A DNA stretch of 64,000 nucleotides, taken from Rickettsiella endosymbiont of Dermanyssus gallinae. GTDB taxonomy: Bacteria; Pseudomonadota; Gammaproteobacteria; Diplorickettsiales; Diplorickettsiaceae. Shown here piece by piece: positions 18,211-28,006 of this stretch. Numbering within the stretch: position 1 is the first letter of the stretch; each line of letters starts with the position of its first letter. The position numbers and the translations under genes are program-made. Location: NCBI RefSeq assembly GCF_019285595.1, contig NZ_CP079094.1:1557001-1621000 (forward strand), read 5' to 3'. The notes under the pieces are model-generated. The model was given only the letters and a program-made list of their open reading frames with translations, had not been told where the DNA came from and searched no databases.

Positions 18211-20166
18211 TTATATTTTTTTATTCTCTTTAGCGTATTGCATCAATCCACCTCTAAACGGTGCAAAACCGGTACCAAAAACCATCCCGGCATCTAGTAA
18301 ATCAGTATCCTCAACTACTTTTTCGTGTAAACATTTCTTCGCTTCCTCTATCATTGGATCAATTAAACGATCAATTAAATCGTTTGGCACTTTGTAATCA
18401 TCCGGAATTTTTTCTTTAATCGCTTGCCCTTTTTTATCATAACGATAAAAACCTTGTTTGGTTTTTTTCCCTAAACGTTTACTCGCCACCATTTTTTCTA
18501 AACCTTCTGGGAGCGGAGGCGGGGATTGTAAAGCTTGATGTAAAATTTTCGCCACGGCTAAACAAATATCTAAACCTACTGTATCCGCTAATTCTAAAGG
18601 TCCCATTGGCATACCAAAATCCAGTGCGGCCTTATCAATCACTGGCGCAGGGATTCCTTTTTCCAACAACAATACCGCATGCAATAAATAAGGCATTAAT
18701 AAACGATTGACTAAAAATCCTGGTGAACTTTTTACGGGTAATGGTAATCGATTGATTTGATGAACAAATGCCAATGCTTTTTCAATCACCTCGGGTGAAT
18801 TTATTTTAGCTTGCACTACCTCAACCAGAGGCATTTTTGCAACTGGATTAAAAAAATGTAACCCAATTAAACGTTCGGGCTGTTTTAAACCTTGTTGAAT
18901 TTCTTCTAATACAATACTGGAGGTATTCGTTGCTAAAATCGTATCAGGCTTAACTTGTGCTTCCAATTGACGAAATAAATTCTGTTTTACCGTTAAATCT
19001 TCAAATATAGCTTCAATCACTAAGTCGGCACGACGGATGCTATAACCCGCCACATCGGGTAACAACCTATCCATTGCCATTTGAATAGCACGCGGTTTTT
19101 TTAAACGTTTTTTAAATAAAGCATAAGCGCGCCTTATAGCCGGCGCTAAATATTTAGGTTCTCTATCCTGTAAAGTGACGACCATACCTTGCAAAGCACA
19201 CCAAGCGGCAATATCACCGCCCATCGTACCAGCCCCCACTACATGCACATGTTTAAAAGTCCCAGTATATTTTTTACCAAGCTGGCTTAAACGTTCTCGT
19301 AGAAAATAAATATGAATTAAGTGACGTGCAGTGGGCGTCATCGCTAATTGGCTTAAGGATTCTGCTTCATCCAAAAAGGCTTTATCGGATACACCAACTT
19401 GTCGCCAATGCGCTAACATTTGATAAGGCGCTGGATAATGTTGTGGATTTACCTTCGCCACTAGACGACGATGAAAAAGTGCAGCAATACCATTTCTTAT
19501 CCATGCAAGATTACTTAAACTTTTCCAACTAAATCCCGCCGATCGTTTTTGCAAATGGGCATAATATAAAGCGGCTGTTTCAGCATGTCGTTCGGGAACA
19601 ACACAATTAACTAAACCCACTTTAGCAGCGGCTTGAGCGGATAGCATTTTTCCGGTTAACATTAGCTGCAATGCATTAACAGCGCCCAATAAACGCGGCA
19701 AACGAACTGTACCACCCCAACCTGGATGAATACCTAATAGAACTTCGGGTAACCCCAAACGTGTCTGCGGATTATCAATAGCAATTCGATAATGACAAGC
19801 AAGCGCTAGCTCCAAGCCACCGCCTAAACAAAAACCTTTGAGCAACGCAACGGTAGGCATTTTTAAGGCGGCCAACTGATCAAACACCAATTGACCTTGG
19901 CGAATAAAATCAAAGACTTCTTTTTCGTTCGTTAAAAAACTGATAGTTTGAATATCCGCGCCTACAATAAAGCTATTCGCTTTACCCGATGTAATAATCA
20001 AACCATGAATAGATTTATCTTTTTCAATGCCTGTTAATAATGATGCTAATTCAATTAATACACTTTTATCGATGGTATTAACGGCACTATTTTTTTTATC
20101 AAAATAAAGCCAAGCAATATTTTCCTTCTGCTCAAGTCGCCAATGTTGCGTATTTGTTTCCATCAT
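18211..20166 (-). CDS. fatty-acid oxidation complex alpha subunit, FadJ/FadB-like
   Basis: A 651-residue bifunctional enoyl-CoA hydratase / 3-hydroxyacyl-CoA dehydrogenase. The N-terminal crotonase domain has FCLGGGLELALACHYRIA and LPEVLLGIHPGWGGT, carrying both catalytic glutamates. The NAD domain starts near residue 305 with VVGAGTMGGDIAAWC. The dehydrogenase signature LIGLHFFNPVAKMPLVEVV has the catalytic histidine. It is about 60 residues shorter than E. coli FadB/FadJ but both halves look complete. It overlaps the thiolase gene by four bases; together they form the trifunctional beta-oxidation complex. Confidence 0.93.
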   Translation of the reverse strand: MMETNTQHWRLEQKENIAWLYFDKKNSAVNTIDKSVLIELASLLTGIEKDKSIHGLIITSGKANSFIVGADIQTISFLTNEKEVFDFIRQGQLVFDQLAALKMPTVALLKGFCLGGGLELALACHYRIAIDNPQTRLGLPEVLLGIHPGWGGTVRLPRLLGAVNALQLMLTGKMLSAQAAAKVGLVNCVVPERHAETAALYYAHLQKRSAGFSWKSLSNLAWIRNGIAALFHRRLVAKVNPQHYPAPYQMLAHWRQVGVSDKAFLDEAESLSQLAMTPTARHLIHIYFLRERLSQLGKKYTGTFKHVHVVGAGTMGGDIAAWCALQGMVVTLQDREPKYLAPAIRRAYALFKKRLKKPRAIQMAMDRLLPDVAGYSIRRADLVIEAIFEDLTVKQNLFRQLEAQVKPDTILATNTSSIVLEEIQQGLKQPERLIGLHFFNPVAKMPLVEVVQAKINSPEVIEKALAFVHQINRLPLPVKSSPGFLVNRLLMPYLLHAVLLLEKGIPAPVIDKAALDFGMPMGPLELADTVGLDICLAVAKILHQALQSPPPLPEGLEKMVASKRLGKKTKQGFYRYDKKGQAIKEKIPDDYKVPNDLIDRLIDPMIEEAKKCLHEKVVEDTDLLDAGMVFGTGFAPFRGGLMQYAKENKKI

Positions 20167-21491
20167 GCCGCTCCTTTTGCACTAGCTACATTTTTAAGTA
20201 AAAGTGCACCACCCTGCCCACCACCAATACACAAGGTTGCTATGCCTAAACGCGCTTGTTTTCGCCTTAAAATATGCGCCAGATGTAACACAATTCGTGC
20301 ACCACTTGCGCCTACAGGGTGACCCATTGCAATCGCACCACCATCAATATTAATAATCGATGGGTCAAGTTTTCCCAATGCCTGAGATAACCCTAACTCT
20401 GTTTTACAATACGCACTGTCGTTCCAAGCCGCTAAACAAGCCAGCACTTGGCCAGCAAAGGCTTCATTAATTTCCCAAAAATTAACGGCATTAAAAGCAA
20501 GTTGCTGCTTTTTTAATAAGCTGGAAACCGCATGTACAGGACCCAAACCCATTTCGCTGGGATCAACCGCTGCCCACGCCACATCTACAATGCGTGCTAA
20601 TATTGGCAAGCGATATTTCTGCACGGCTTTTTCGCTGGCTAAAATTAAAAACGCAGCGCCGTCAGTTACCTGAGAACTATTACCCGGGGTCACTAAACCA
20701 AAGGGTTTATCAAAAAAAGGCTTTAATGTGCTAAGTTTTTCTAAACTGCTATCCCTACGCAAACCATTATCATACGAATAATAATGATTATCTTCGTCGT
20801 AAATGGCATTGATCTCATCTTTAAAAACACCAGCATCCTGTGCAGCAGCCAAACGGTGGTGACTTTGTAATGACCATTCATCCATTTGCTTGCGTGTAAT
20901 ACCAAATCGATGGGCAATGATTTCTGCTGTTTGTCCCATGGATAAACCTACAATCGGATCGGTTAATCCACGTAATAAAGCAATAATCGGTGTTAAATAG
21001 TTTAATCGAAACTGACTTAAAACGCGCAACCGTGCTGCAAAGCTTTTAGCCGAATTCCAACGCGCTAAAAAAGTGCTCATTTGTTGCTTAAATAATAACG
21101 GCGCCTGGCTCATCGCTTCGGTACCACCGGCTAAAACCAGATCATAACGTCCACAAGCAATATCTAAGGCAGCACTATCTAAGGCCTGTAGTCCCGACGC
21201 ACAATTTCTTTGCACGGTATAAGCAGGTACCGACTTTCCACAACCTAAACGTAAAGCAATCACACGACTAATGTTCGTTTCATCCGGACTAGACATCACA
21301 CAACCTGTCACCACTTCATCCAATTGTTCTGGGATAAACGCTTGGCGTGTCAACAAATAACGACTGGCTTGAACCGCTAGATCCGAAGCCGAAAACTTCC
21401 CTGGTTCACCACGCACTTTTAACCAAGGTGTACGCATGCCATCCACAATATAAACTGGCCGTGCAAAATTTGAGCTCACATTTGACTGCAT
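20163..21491 (-). CDS. acetyl-CoA C-acyltransferase (thiolase), FadI-like
   Basis: A 442-residue thiolase that cleaves 3-ketoacyl-CoA to acetyl-CoA and a shortened acyl-CoA. The acyl-accepting cysteine lies in VQRNCASGLQALD near residue 97, the catalytic histidine in AMGHPVGASGARI, and the second cysteine in TLCIGGGQGGA. The length and its partner fit FadI rather than the shorter FadA. It is translated just ahead of the alpha subunit with a four-base overlap, and fadE lies 59 bases upstream, giving an operon fadE-fadI-fadJ. Confidence 0.93.
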   Translation of the reverse strand: MQSNVSSNFARPVYIVDGMRTPWLKVRGEPGKFSASDLAVQASRYLLTRQAFIPEQLDEVVTGCVMSSPDETNISRVIALRLGCGKSVPAYTVQRNCASGLQALDSAALDIACGRYDLVLAGGTEAMSQAPLLFKQQMSTFLARWNSAKSFAARLRVLSQFRLNYLTPIIALLRGLTDPIVGLSMGQTAEIIAHRFGITRKQMDEWSLQSHHRLAAAQDAGVFKDEINAIYDEDNHYYSYDNGLRRDSSLEKLSTLKPFFDKPFGLVTPGNSSQVTDGAAFLILASEKAVQKYRLPILARIVDVAWAAVDPSEMGLGPVHAVSSLLKKQQLAFNAVNFWEINEAFAGQVLACLAAWNDSAYCKTELGLSQALGKLDPSIINIDGGAIAMGHPVGASGARIVLHLAHILRRKQARLGIATLCIGGGQGGALLLKNVASAKGAA

Positions 21492-21550
21492 AATCCCTCT
21501 ACTGCTTTCTTAACTGAATCTAAAAAGCTCGTAAATAGTATAAATAAACA

Positions 21551-23812
21551 TTAAAATTCATCGACCTGCATGCTGTCTTGTTGCAACGTTTCAGCGGCAA
21601 GGAATTGTTCTACTTCAGCACGGCTAAGCATGCCATGCTTTACCGCGTATTCCAGCTGTTGCTCGATATTCCATGATTTATCTATTCCTTGTTTTCTTAA
21701 TTGCCTGATTTTATTTCTAATCGTCTCTATCTTCATCCATTCTGTAAAAGCAAGTTCCATACGTCCTGTTATATCATTCTTATCTAGCCTTAGATAACAA
21801 TCTTGTGTCATTCGATCACGAAATGCAGAAATTTTTTTCATCGGTTCAAGCAATTGTGCATCCAGTTTATCACTCGCGGGTTGAAAGGATCGCCCTAAAG
21901 GAAAAACAATACCCTGTAATAATCGGCCTAAAAAATATGAAGGAAAGTTCATAAAGAACTTCTCAAAAGCGATCTGGATATGATAAAGGCAGTACTTTAA
22001 ATTCCATTCTAAGTAGCAATCATCTTCTGCGGAAGCATATTCCTGGTAATAACGCAGCGCACTCGAAGCAAGATAAAGATAGCTTAAGACATCGCCTAAA
22101 CGGGCGGAGAGACGTTCCCTACGTTTTATACTTCCACCTAGCACTAACAAGGTGACATCGGTTACGTACGCCAAGGCGGCAGACATCCTCGATAATTGAC
22201 AATAATAATATCTGAACTTTTTTAAAGGACTTTTCACAAAAAAACGTCCTATCCCAAACGCAAAACTGAATGTTTTTATTAAGTTCTTAAACACATAACA
22301 AACATGACTCGCTAACAACTTGTCTAAAACTCGAATATCATTTTTTTGAATCGCTTTGACTTCATCCATTAAAAAAGGATGACAACGCACAGCGCCTTGA
22401 CCAAATACAATCAGGTTTCGTGTCAGAATATTAGCCCCTTCCACCGTGATAGAAATCGGTATGGCGATATAGCCTTGTGCTAAATAATTACGCGGCCCTA
22501 ACTGAATCCCACGTCCGCCATGAATATCCATGGCACCATTAACGATAGTACGCGCAAACTCTGTCATGTGATATTTTGCGATAGAGGAAGCCAATGCTGG
22601 CTTTAGTGAAGCATCCACTGCAGTAACTGTGAATCGACGTGTTGCTTCCATTAAATACGTTAACCCAGCCATTCTCGCCAGTGCCGCTTCTACACCTTCA
22701 AACCTAACCAGCGGCTGATTAAACTGCTCTCTTAAAACGCTATAAGCGCCTGTCATTCTATAAGCCAATTGGGTTTGTGCCGCACTCACCGCTGGCAAAG
22801 AAATACCACGCCCTATCGATAAACATTCTATTAACATTCGCCAACCTTGGCCTAACATTTTTTCGCCACCGATGACAAAATCGAGTGGAATAAAAACCTC
22901 TTTGCCGCGTATAGGACCATTCAAAAAGGCAAGCCCCATGGGCGAATGACGATGTCCTGCTTCAACGCCTTCCAGGTTAGAAGGTACTAAAGCCACTGTG
23001 ATGCCTATCTGCACATTTGAACCAATTAAAAGATCCGGATCAAATAATTTAAAAGCAACACCGATCACGGTGGCAATAGGCGCTAAAGTAATATAACGTT
23101 TATTAAAATTAAGTCGAATGCCTAAAACTTCTTTATCTTTGTATTTTCCTTTACATACAATGCCACTATCTGTAATGGCCGTTGCATCGCTACCGGCTTT
23201 TACAGAGGTTAAAGCAAAACAAGGGATTTCCTGACCTGTCGCTAAGCGAGGCAAATAATAATCTTTCTGATCCTCAGTACCATAATGCAGTAATAACTCT
23301 GCAGGACCTAAGGAGTTAGGAACCAATACGGTGACGGCGGCACTGACAGAACGCGTTGCAATTTTTAAAACAATACTCGAATGTGCTAAAGCAGAAAAAC
23401 CTAATCCGCCATATTTTTTGGGAATAACCATGCCAAAAAATTTGTTCTGTTTTATGTTATCCCATACAGAAGGCGGCAAATCGTGATATTTAGTTAGAAT
23501 TTCATAGTCATTCAACATATGACACAAAGCTTCTACCTGATTATCTAAAAAACTTTGTTCTTCTGCCGTTAATATGGATAAAGGAATCTTATGTAACGCC
23601 TGCCAATCCGGTTTGCCACGAAACAAATCTTTCTCCCACCACATATCGCCGGCTTCTAAAACCACTTCTTCCGTTTTACTGATAGATGGGAGCGCTTTTT
23701 TCAGATAAGGAAATAACGGTTTTACTAATAAAGAACGACGCAATAAAGGAATACTCAAGATAATTATTACGCTTAGAATAACAATGCCTAAACTAAATAA
23801 TAAATACAACAT
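21551..23812 (-). CDS. fadE: acyl-CoA dehydrogenase FadE
   Basis: A 753-residue long-type acyl-CoA dehydrogenase (FadE/YafH class) that carries out the first step of beta-oxidation using FAD. It begins with a hydrophobic membrane segment (residues 3-25), followed by the charged WWEKDLFRGKPDW region typical of FadE. The core includes KKYGGLGFSALAHSSIVLK, PCFALTSVKAGSDA and the C-terminal-domain stretch MDIHGGRGIQLGPRNYLAQGY. Length is slightly under the 814 residues of E. coli FadE. It appears to be the first gene of the fad operon. Confidence 0.94.
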   Translation of the reverse strand: MLYLLFSLGIVILSVIIILSIPLLRRSLLVKPLFPYLKKALPSISKTEEVVLEAGDMWWEKDLFRGKPDWQALHKIPLSILTAEEQSFLDNQVEALCHMLNDYEILTKYHDLPPSVWDNIKQNKFFGMVIPKKYGGLGFSALAHSSIVLKIATRSVSAAVTVLVPNSLGPAELLLHYGTEDQKDYYLPRLATGQEIPCFALTSVKAGSDATAITDSGIVCKGKYKDKEVLGIRLNFNKRYITLAPIATVIGVAFKLFDPDLLIGSNVQIGITVALVPSNLEGVEAGHRHSPMGLAFLNGPIRGKEVFIPLDFVIGGEKMLGQGWRMLIECLSIGRGISLPAVSAAQTQLAYRMTGAYSVLREQFNQPLVRFEGVEAALARMAGLTYLMEATRRFTVTAVDASLKPALASSIAKYHMTEFARTIVNGAMDIHGGRGIQLGPRNYLAQGYIAIPISITVEGANILTRNLIVFGQGAVRCHPFLMDEVKAIQKNDIRVLDKLLASHVCYVFKNLIKTFSFAFGIGRFFVKSPLKKFRYYYCQLSRMSAALAYVTDVTLLVLGGSIKRRERLSARLGDVLSYLYLASSALRYYQEYASAEDDCYLEWNLKYCLYHIQIAFEKFFMNFPSYFLGRLLQGIVFPLGRSFQPASDKLDAQLLEPMKKISAFRDRMTQDCYLRLDKNDITGRMELAFTEWMKIETIRNKIRQLRKQGIDKSWNIEQQLEYAVKHGMLSRAEVEQFLAAETLQQDSMQVDEF

Positions 23813-23845
23813 ACGCTCAAATCATCCGTTAGAATTTTAAACCGT

Positions 23846-24316
23846 TTAATATTGATTTAACTCTCGCCACGAACTACGACCTTCTTTTATGGACTTTTCT
23901 TCATTCTCCGCACATTTTTTGTTTATTTTTTTAGCGTAAGTCGTTTGCAAGACAAGTGCTTGTTGCTGGGCTTGCTTTGCTCTCGCTGTGATACGGTAGT
24001 AATAACCTATTTTTTGATCACTACAAAAAGGCAACCCGATACGTTCAGCATCATACTGCACGTGATAACCCGTATAGTTAAAAGCATCATGTACATGCTT
24101 CGCACTTGAGTTTTCGGCTAAGCTACGTTCCGCTATTTCCAATCCCGCTTCAGCCGCCCAAAATTGCTGCGAAGCCAGGCCGTAATTTTGGCTCATACGT
24201 AATTCAAGGTGCGTGCTATTTAACAAGCTCAGCACCATCAAAGCTATCATTAAAAGAAAAAACAATACAGTGACTAATATGAAACCACGTTGAATATTTG
24301 TACTAAAAACGTCCAT
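23846..24316 (-). CDS. pilX: type IV minor pilin PilX-like
   Basis: A 156-residue protein whose N-terminal hydrophobic segment RGFILVTVLFFLLMIALMVLS, followed by LRMSQNYGLASQQFWAAEAGLE, matches PilX minor pilins, which help start pilus assembly. The glycine before FILVTV is a prepilin cleavage point, although the usual Glu at +5 is not present, as is common in PilX. It follows the broken pilW gene by 26 bases on the same strand and would be cotranscribed with it. With pilW disrupted, its function is doubtful. No pilY1 follows; fadE is next. Confidence 0.8.
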   Translation of the reverse strand: MDVFSTNIQRGFILVTVLFFLLMIALMVLSLLNSTHLELRMSQNYGLASQQFWAAEAGLEIAERSLAENSSAKHVHDAFNYTGYHVQYDAERIGLPFCSDQKIGYYYRITARAKQAQQQALVLQTTYAKKINKKCAENEEKSIKEGRSSWRELNQY

Positions 24317-24342
24317 ATTCCACCGCTATTATAATTTTTTGG

Positions 24343-25450
24343 CTAAATACCTCGCTCACGTAAGCCTACAATATGTTTCCATTCACCGCCTAAAGGTTTT
24401 TTATTCTCCAAAATGAGGGTAATTTCAACACTACGTACATCCTGCCAGTTTTTTACCTGATGCGGGTACATATAAAGTAGATGCTCATTCGCTGTATTTC
24501 TTACACCCAATCGAACAGACATTTTTTCTATGCCTTCTACTAATTCAATGGGATTATTTACAGATTTATTTAAATTACGCCGATATAAAGCAAAAATAGT
24601 GTTGCCTGAATGGTTTCGGTGCCCTGTATTTCCAATATAGTAAACAATTTTATTTAAAAACCCCACTTCACTATCGCGCTGATAACGATGTTGTAAATTG
24701 AATTGTCCCCACTGAAAAGCCTCTGCATGCCGGCAATCGCTAATTAAGCACTTATCCTGAAGATGAAACGGCGATTTTTCTACTAAAGAAATAGTACTGC
24801 CTTGCGCAAATTTCACGGGAAAAGTATTGGGATCAAGGAACTGAATTAAAATAATATCGCTATGAGGTTTAGCTGAAGGTAAATAAGGAAGATCCAAATT
24901 GCTTGTAGCAGAACCTGCTTGCCAAACAACTAAACTCGTATTCGGCGTTAATTGCGTATTGAGCGGGGAGAAATCAATCAATCGCACACAACCAATTAAA
25001 CCTGTCATGCGAATATCGCGACTCAGCCAGTTAAAAGCAATTCGCGCACTAGTTTGAACCGCATTCGATGAGACAGGAAAGCATTGTGAAAGCAATGCGA
25101 AGTCGAAGAGCCCGCGATAGGCGTGCGTTGACGGGCGAAGCAGGAAACGCATCACGCCGTAAAGTCATTTGTGGGAGGCACGGGCATGAACTCCGAAGGA
25201 GTGAGTGCGTGCCGGACGCAGGACGTATCGCGGCCTAATTTCAGTCGCGTCATGCGAACGAATTTCGGGGACACGATGGCCGAAATTCTTCGGGAGCATA
25301 GCGACTCACTTGTAAGCGCTGTGTTAAAAAATAGGTCTTCTTACACTGCACAAAAATTTCTATTAGAACGCCACTAAGAAACAAAGCCAGCGTTAACGCA
25401 ATGAGCAATTCAAGTAAGGTATGGCCTTGCTGTTGTATAGCCCTTTTCAT
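24343..25450 (-). pseudogene. pilW: type IV minor pilin PilW, split by the 247-bp repeat
   Basis: The N-terminal 46 codons (25450-25313) encode a prepilin with leader MKRAIQQQG and the hydrophobic helix HTLLELLIALTLALFLSG, ending at FLTQRL. The remaining 240 codons (25065-24343) start NAVQTSARIAFNWLSRDIRM, the PilW core. Between them lies the 247-bp repeat. Removing exactly 247 bases joins the two parts in frame with no lost or duplicated residue, giving a 286-residue protein. As it stands the frame stops inside the repeat, so no full PilW is made. A frame opening inside the repeat could give a headless C-terminal fragment without prepilin leader. Confidence 0.93.
25066..25312 (+). mobile_element. 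247-bp repeat, copy 2 (inside pilW)
   Basis: Same sequence and ends as copy 1. Left flank CATT, right flank TAAGCG, no direct repeat at the ends. It is inserted antisense to pilW between codons 46 and 47. Because the host gene is clearly reconstructable, this copy defines the element's boundaries and shows a clean insertion. Confidence 0.97.
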
Positions 25451-25827
25451 AGCCGGAATAGCAATGACAGTGCGTGTTTAAATTCAGGATGGTAATAAAG
25501 AGAACGCCAACTGATTTTATATTGATAATTATTGCTTTGTTTTGTTAGCCGCGCTTCGCCTTCAGGAAAAACGTTAGCGATATGTTCTTCTACTAAAATT
25601 AATTGCGCTTGAATACAGGCTTGATCACTACAGCTATACACACGTTCCGCTAATTCATTATTTTTCAAATCAGCTAAGTTGATAAAATAAGCCTGTTCAC
25701 TGGCACGCAACGCCATTAACTGGCTTTGCGTAAAACTGAGTAACCCAATACTCAAAATGAATAACGACAACATGACTTCGATTAAACTAAATCCTTGTTG
25801 TGCTTTTTTATTCTTTGAAATTAACAT
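25447..25827 (-). CDS. pilV: type IV minor pilin PilV, leader region replaced by repeat
   Basis: A 126-residue prepilin with leader MLISKNKKAQQG and the classic FSLIEVMLSLFILSIGLLS helix with Glu at +5. PilV is a minor pilin in the PilVWX initiation complex. It overlaps pilW by four bases. The ATG (complement of 25825-25827) lies only five bases from repeat copy 3, so its natural leader and any upstream pilin gene (such as fimT/pilU-like) have been displaced; the only SD-like bases, AGGA, directly touch the ATG and would be a poor site. A frame through the repeat (to 25935) is open and could extend the protein, which would spoil the prepilin leader. Confidence 0.85.
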   Translation of the reverse strand: MLISKNKKAQQGFSLIEVMLSLFILSIGLLSFTQSQLMALRASEQAYFINLADLKNNELAERVYSCSDQACIQAQLILVEEHIANVFPEGEARLTKQSNNYQYKISWRSLYYHPEFKHALSLLFRL

Positions 25828-25832
25828 TCCTA

Positions 25833-26079
25833 CGATGAGACAGGAAAGCATTGTGAAAGCAATGCGAAGTCGAAGAGCCCGCGATAGGCGTGCGTTGACG
25901 GGCGAAGCAGGAAACGCATCACGCCGTAAAGTCATTTGTGGGAGGCACGGGCATGAACTCCGAAGGAGTGAGTGCGTGCCGGACGCAGGACGTATCGCGG
26001 CCTAATTTCAGTCGCGTCATGCGAACGAATTTCGGGGACACGATGGCCGAAATTCTTCGGGAGCATAGCGACTCACTTG
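25833..26079 (+). mobile_element. 247-bp repeat, copy 3 (upstream of pilV)
   Basis: Same 247 bases as the other copies. Left flank CCTA, right flank TTATTT, no target duplication. It is in the same orientation as copy 2, 520 bases away, and lies directly at the 5' end of pilV. Confidence 0.96.
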
Positions 26080-26178
26080 TTATTTTTTAAAAAATATCCT
26101 TATCACATAATAAAATTATTATATAAATAATAAAATAATTATTCTATGGTAAACTAAGCAGAGAAACAAAGAATATAC

Positions 26179-26213
26179 CGTCATTGCAAGCGCCGTAGGC
26201 GCGCGGCAATTCA
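26179..26213 (+). repeat. family-C palindromic repeat, left arm of an inverted pair
   Basis: CGTCATTGCAAGCGCCGTAG-type sequence, itself an imperfect palindrome. It faces an inverted copy at 26319 with 105 bases between them, near the 3' end of pepA. The 99 bases before it are very AT-rich and hold no gene that I can see. Confidence 0.85.
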
Positions 26214-26318
26214 ATAATAAAAATAATACGATGAAATTTTAATTTGTGGTTTATATCGTTGCAAATAAAAAGAATAAAACACCTAACGGGGCAACATCAT
26301 GTATAGACCCCGATTTTC

Positions 26319-26353
26319 TAGATTGCCGCGCGCCTACGGCGCTTGCAATGACG
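26319..26353 (-). repeat. family-C palindromic repeat, right arm of the pair
   Basis: Inverted counterpart of the copy at 26179; matching cores GCCGTAGGCGC and GCGCCTACGGC. It lies 14 bases beyond the pepA stop, so pepA transcripts would carry a large hairpin. A terminator-like role is possible but there is no clear T run. Confidence 0.85.
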
Positions 26354-26367
26354 ACGTTACAACGTTT

Positions 26368-27858
26368 TTAAGAAATACGATTCAATAAAAACTGGACTAA
26401 CAACGGTACAGGTCGACCGGTTGCTGTTTTATTTTGACCACTTCTCCAAGCGGTGCCGGCAATATCTAAATGCGCCCAGCGAAACTTCTTGGTAAAACGG
26501 GAAAGAAAACAAGCGGCAGTAATGCTTTTACCAGCACCAATACCAATGTTGGAAATATCTGCGATATTACTATCGATTTGTTCTTGATAATCATCCCATA
26601 AAGGTAAAGGCCATATTCTATCGTGACTCTGCTCGCCTGCTTTTCCTAGCTCATCACTTAGTGTCGCATCATTACTCATTAATCCGGTTGCTGCAGCCCC
26701 TAGTGCAACAATAATAGCACCGGTTAAGGTTGCCATATCGATTACCACATCGGGTTCAAAACGTTCGCTATAGGTCAATGCATCCGCCAAAATCAAACGA
26801 CCTTCCGCATCGGTATTAATCACTTCAATGGTTTGACCTGAAAGGCTTTTTATAATATCGCCAGGCTTGACGGCCGATCCACTCGGTAAATTCTCAGTCA
26901 ACGGCATAATACCCACCACATTAATGGGTAGTTTGAGCAGTGCAATCGCTTTGAGCGTACCTAATACACTAGCTGCACCTGCCATATCAAATTTCATTTC
27001 TTCCATACCGGCAGCTGGCTTTATACAGATACCACCGGAATCAAAGGTAACACCCTTACCAACTAATACTACCGGCTTCTGATCTTTTTTAGCGCCATTA
27101 TATTCTAGCACCACAAAGTGTGGTGGCTGCTCTGAACCTTGTGCCACGGCTAATAAGGCACCCATGCCTTCTTTTTCTATGGCGTCTTTTTTTAACACCT
27201 GAATATCCAGATCAACTTCTTTAGCCAAGGCTTTGGCTTGTTCAGCCATATAATGTGGCGTACAAATATTAGCCGGTAAGTTTGCTAAATCTTTAGTGAG
27301 CTTGATGCCGGTTGTGATGGCTACTGCCTGTTTTATCGCTTCTTCGACCTTAGCTGAATCGGCTGAAGACACGTTAAAAACAAATTCTTTAGGTGGAGAA
27401 AAAGCAGGTTTATCGGCTTTTTTAGTTTTAAATTGATCAAAGGTATAAAAACAATCTTCGATTAGTTCGATACTTTGTCGAACTTTAGTATAAGCATCTA
27501 AACCTTTTACTTCTAAATCCGTTAAGTAGTTAACGACACGATCCCATTTTGCAGATTTAACCACACTGGCCATGCAGCAGGTTATTTTACGAAAATCAGA
27601 TGCTTTAAGGTTCCCTTCTTCACCACAGTAAACAAACAGAATACGTGTGCTAGAAACGCCGGGAATAGAATACAGTAGCAAGCTTCTACCTAGTTCTTCA
27701 GCCAGATCCCCTTTGGCTAACAAGTTACGGATAGCCCCTTGGCTCGCTTGATCCAATTGTTCCGCAACCTTAGAAAGCTTTTTATTTTGAAAAACACCCA
27801 CGATAAAGCAATCGGCCTGTTCTTTAACGGGTTCTACTGATGTTAGAGCGTAGCGCAT
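26368..27858 (-). CDS. pepA: leucyl aminopeptidase (cytosol aminopeptidase, M17)
   Basis: A 496-residue M17 dizinc aminopeptidase. The metal and catalytic residues are in LVGKGVTFDSGGICIKPAAG and MKFDMAGAASV, and the signature NTDAEGRLILADAL is complete. PepA releases N-terminal residues in peptide turnover; in E. coli it also binds DNA, which cannot be judged here. An AAGGGGA site precedes the ATG. The divergent neighbour is lptF, with 148 bases between, the same pepA/lptFG arrangement found in many gammaproteobacteria. Confidence 0.97.
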   Translation of the reverse strand: MRYALTSVEPVKEQADCFIVGVFQNKKLSKVAEQLDQASQGAIRNLLAKGDLAEELGRSLLLYSIPGVSSTRILFVYCGEEGNLKASDFRKITCCMASVVKSAKWDRVVNYLTDLEVKGLDAYTKVRQSIELIEDCFYTFDQFKTKKADKPAFSPPKEFVFNVSSADSAKVEEAIKQAVAITTGIKLTKDLANLPANICTPHYMAEQAKALAKEVDLDIQVLKKDAIEKEGMGALLAVAQGSEQPPHFVVLEYNGAKKDQKPVVLVGKGVTFDSGGICIKPAAGMEEMKFDMAGAASVLGTLKAIALLKLPINVVGIMPLTENLPSGSAVKPGDIIKSLSGQTIEVINTDAEGRLILADALTYSERFEPDVVIDMATLTGAIIVALGAAATGLMSNDATLSDELGKAGEQSHDRIWPLPLWDDYQEQIDSNIADISNIGIGAGKSITAACFLSRFTKKFRWAHLDIAGTAWRSGQNKTATGRPVPLLVQFLLNRIS

Positions 27859-28006
27859 GGGATTCCCCTTTATTCTACTTTATTAAAACTAAGCCTATAG
27901 TCTACTCAAATTTTAGTTATTTGCTAGGTTTAGCCTTATACTAGATATAGCCCACCCTTTATGAAATAATTTCCACTCTTCTTGGGCCTTGAGCTTGACC
28001 TAAAAA

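Noticed and set aside
24343-25155. Frame joining repeat sequence to the pilW C-terminal part as a functional gene
   Set aside because: The start lies in the repeat and the product lacks the prepilin leader and hydrophobic helix that pilins need.
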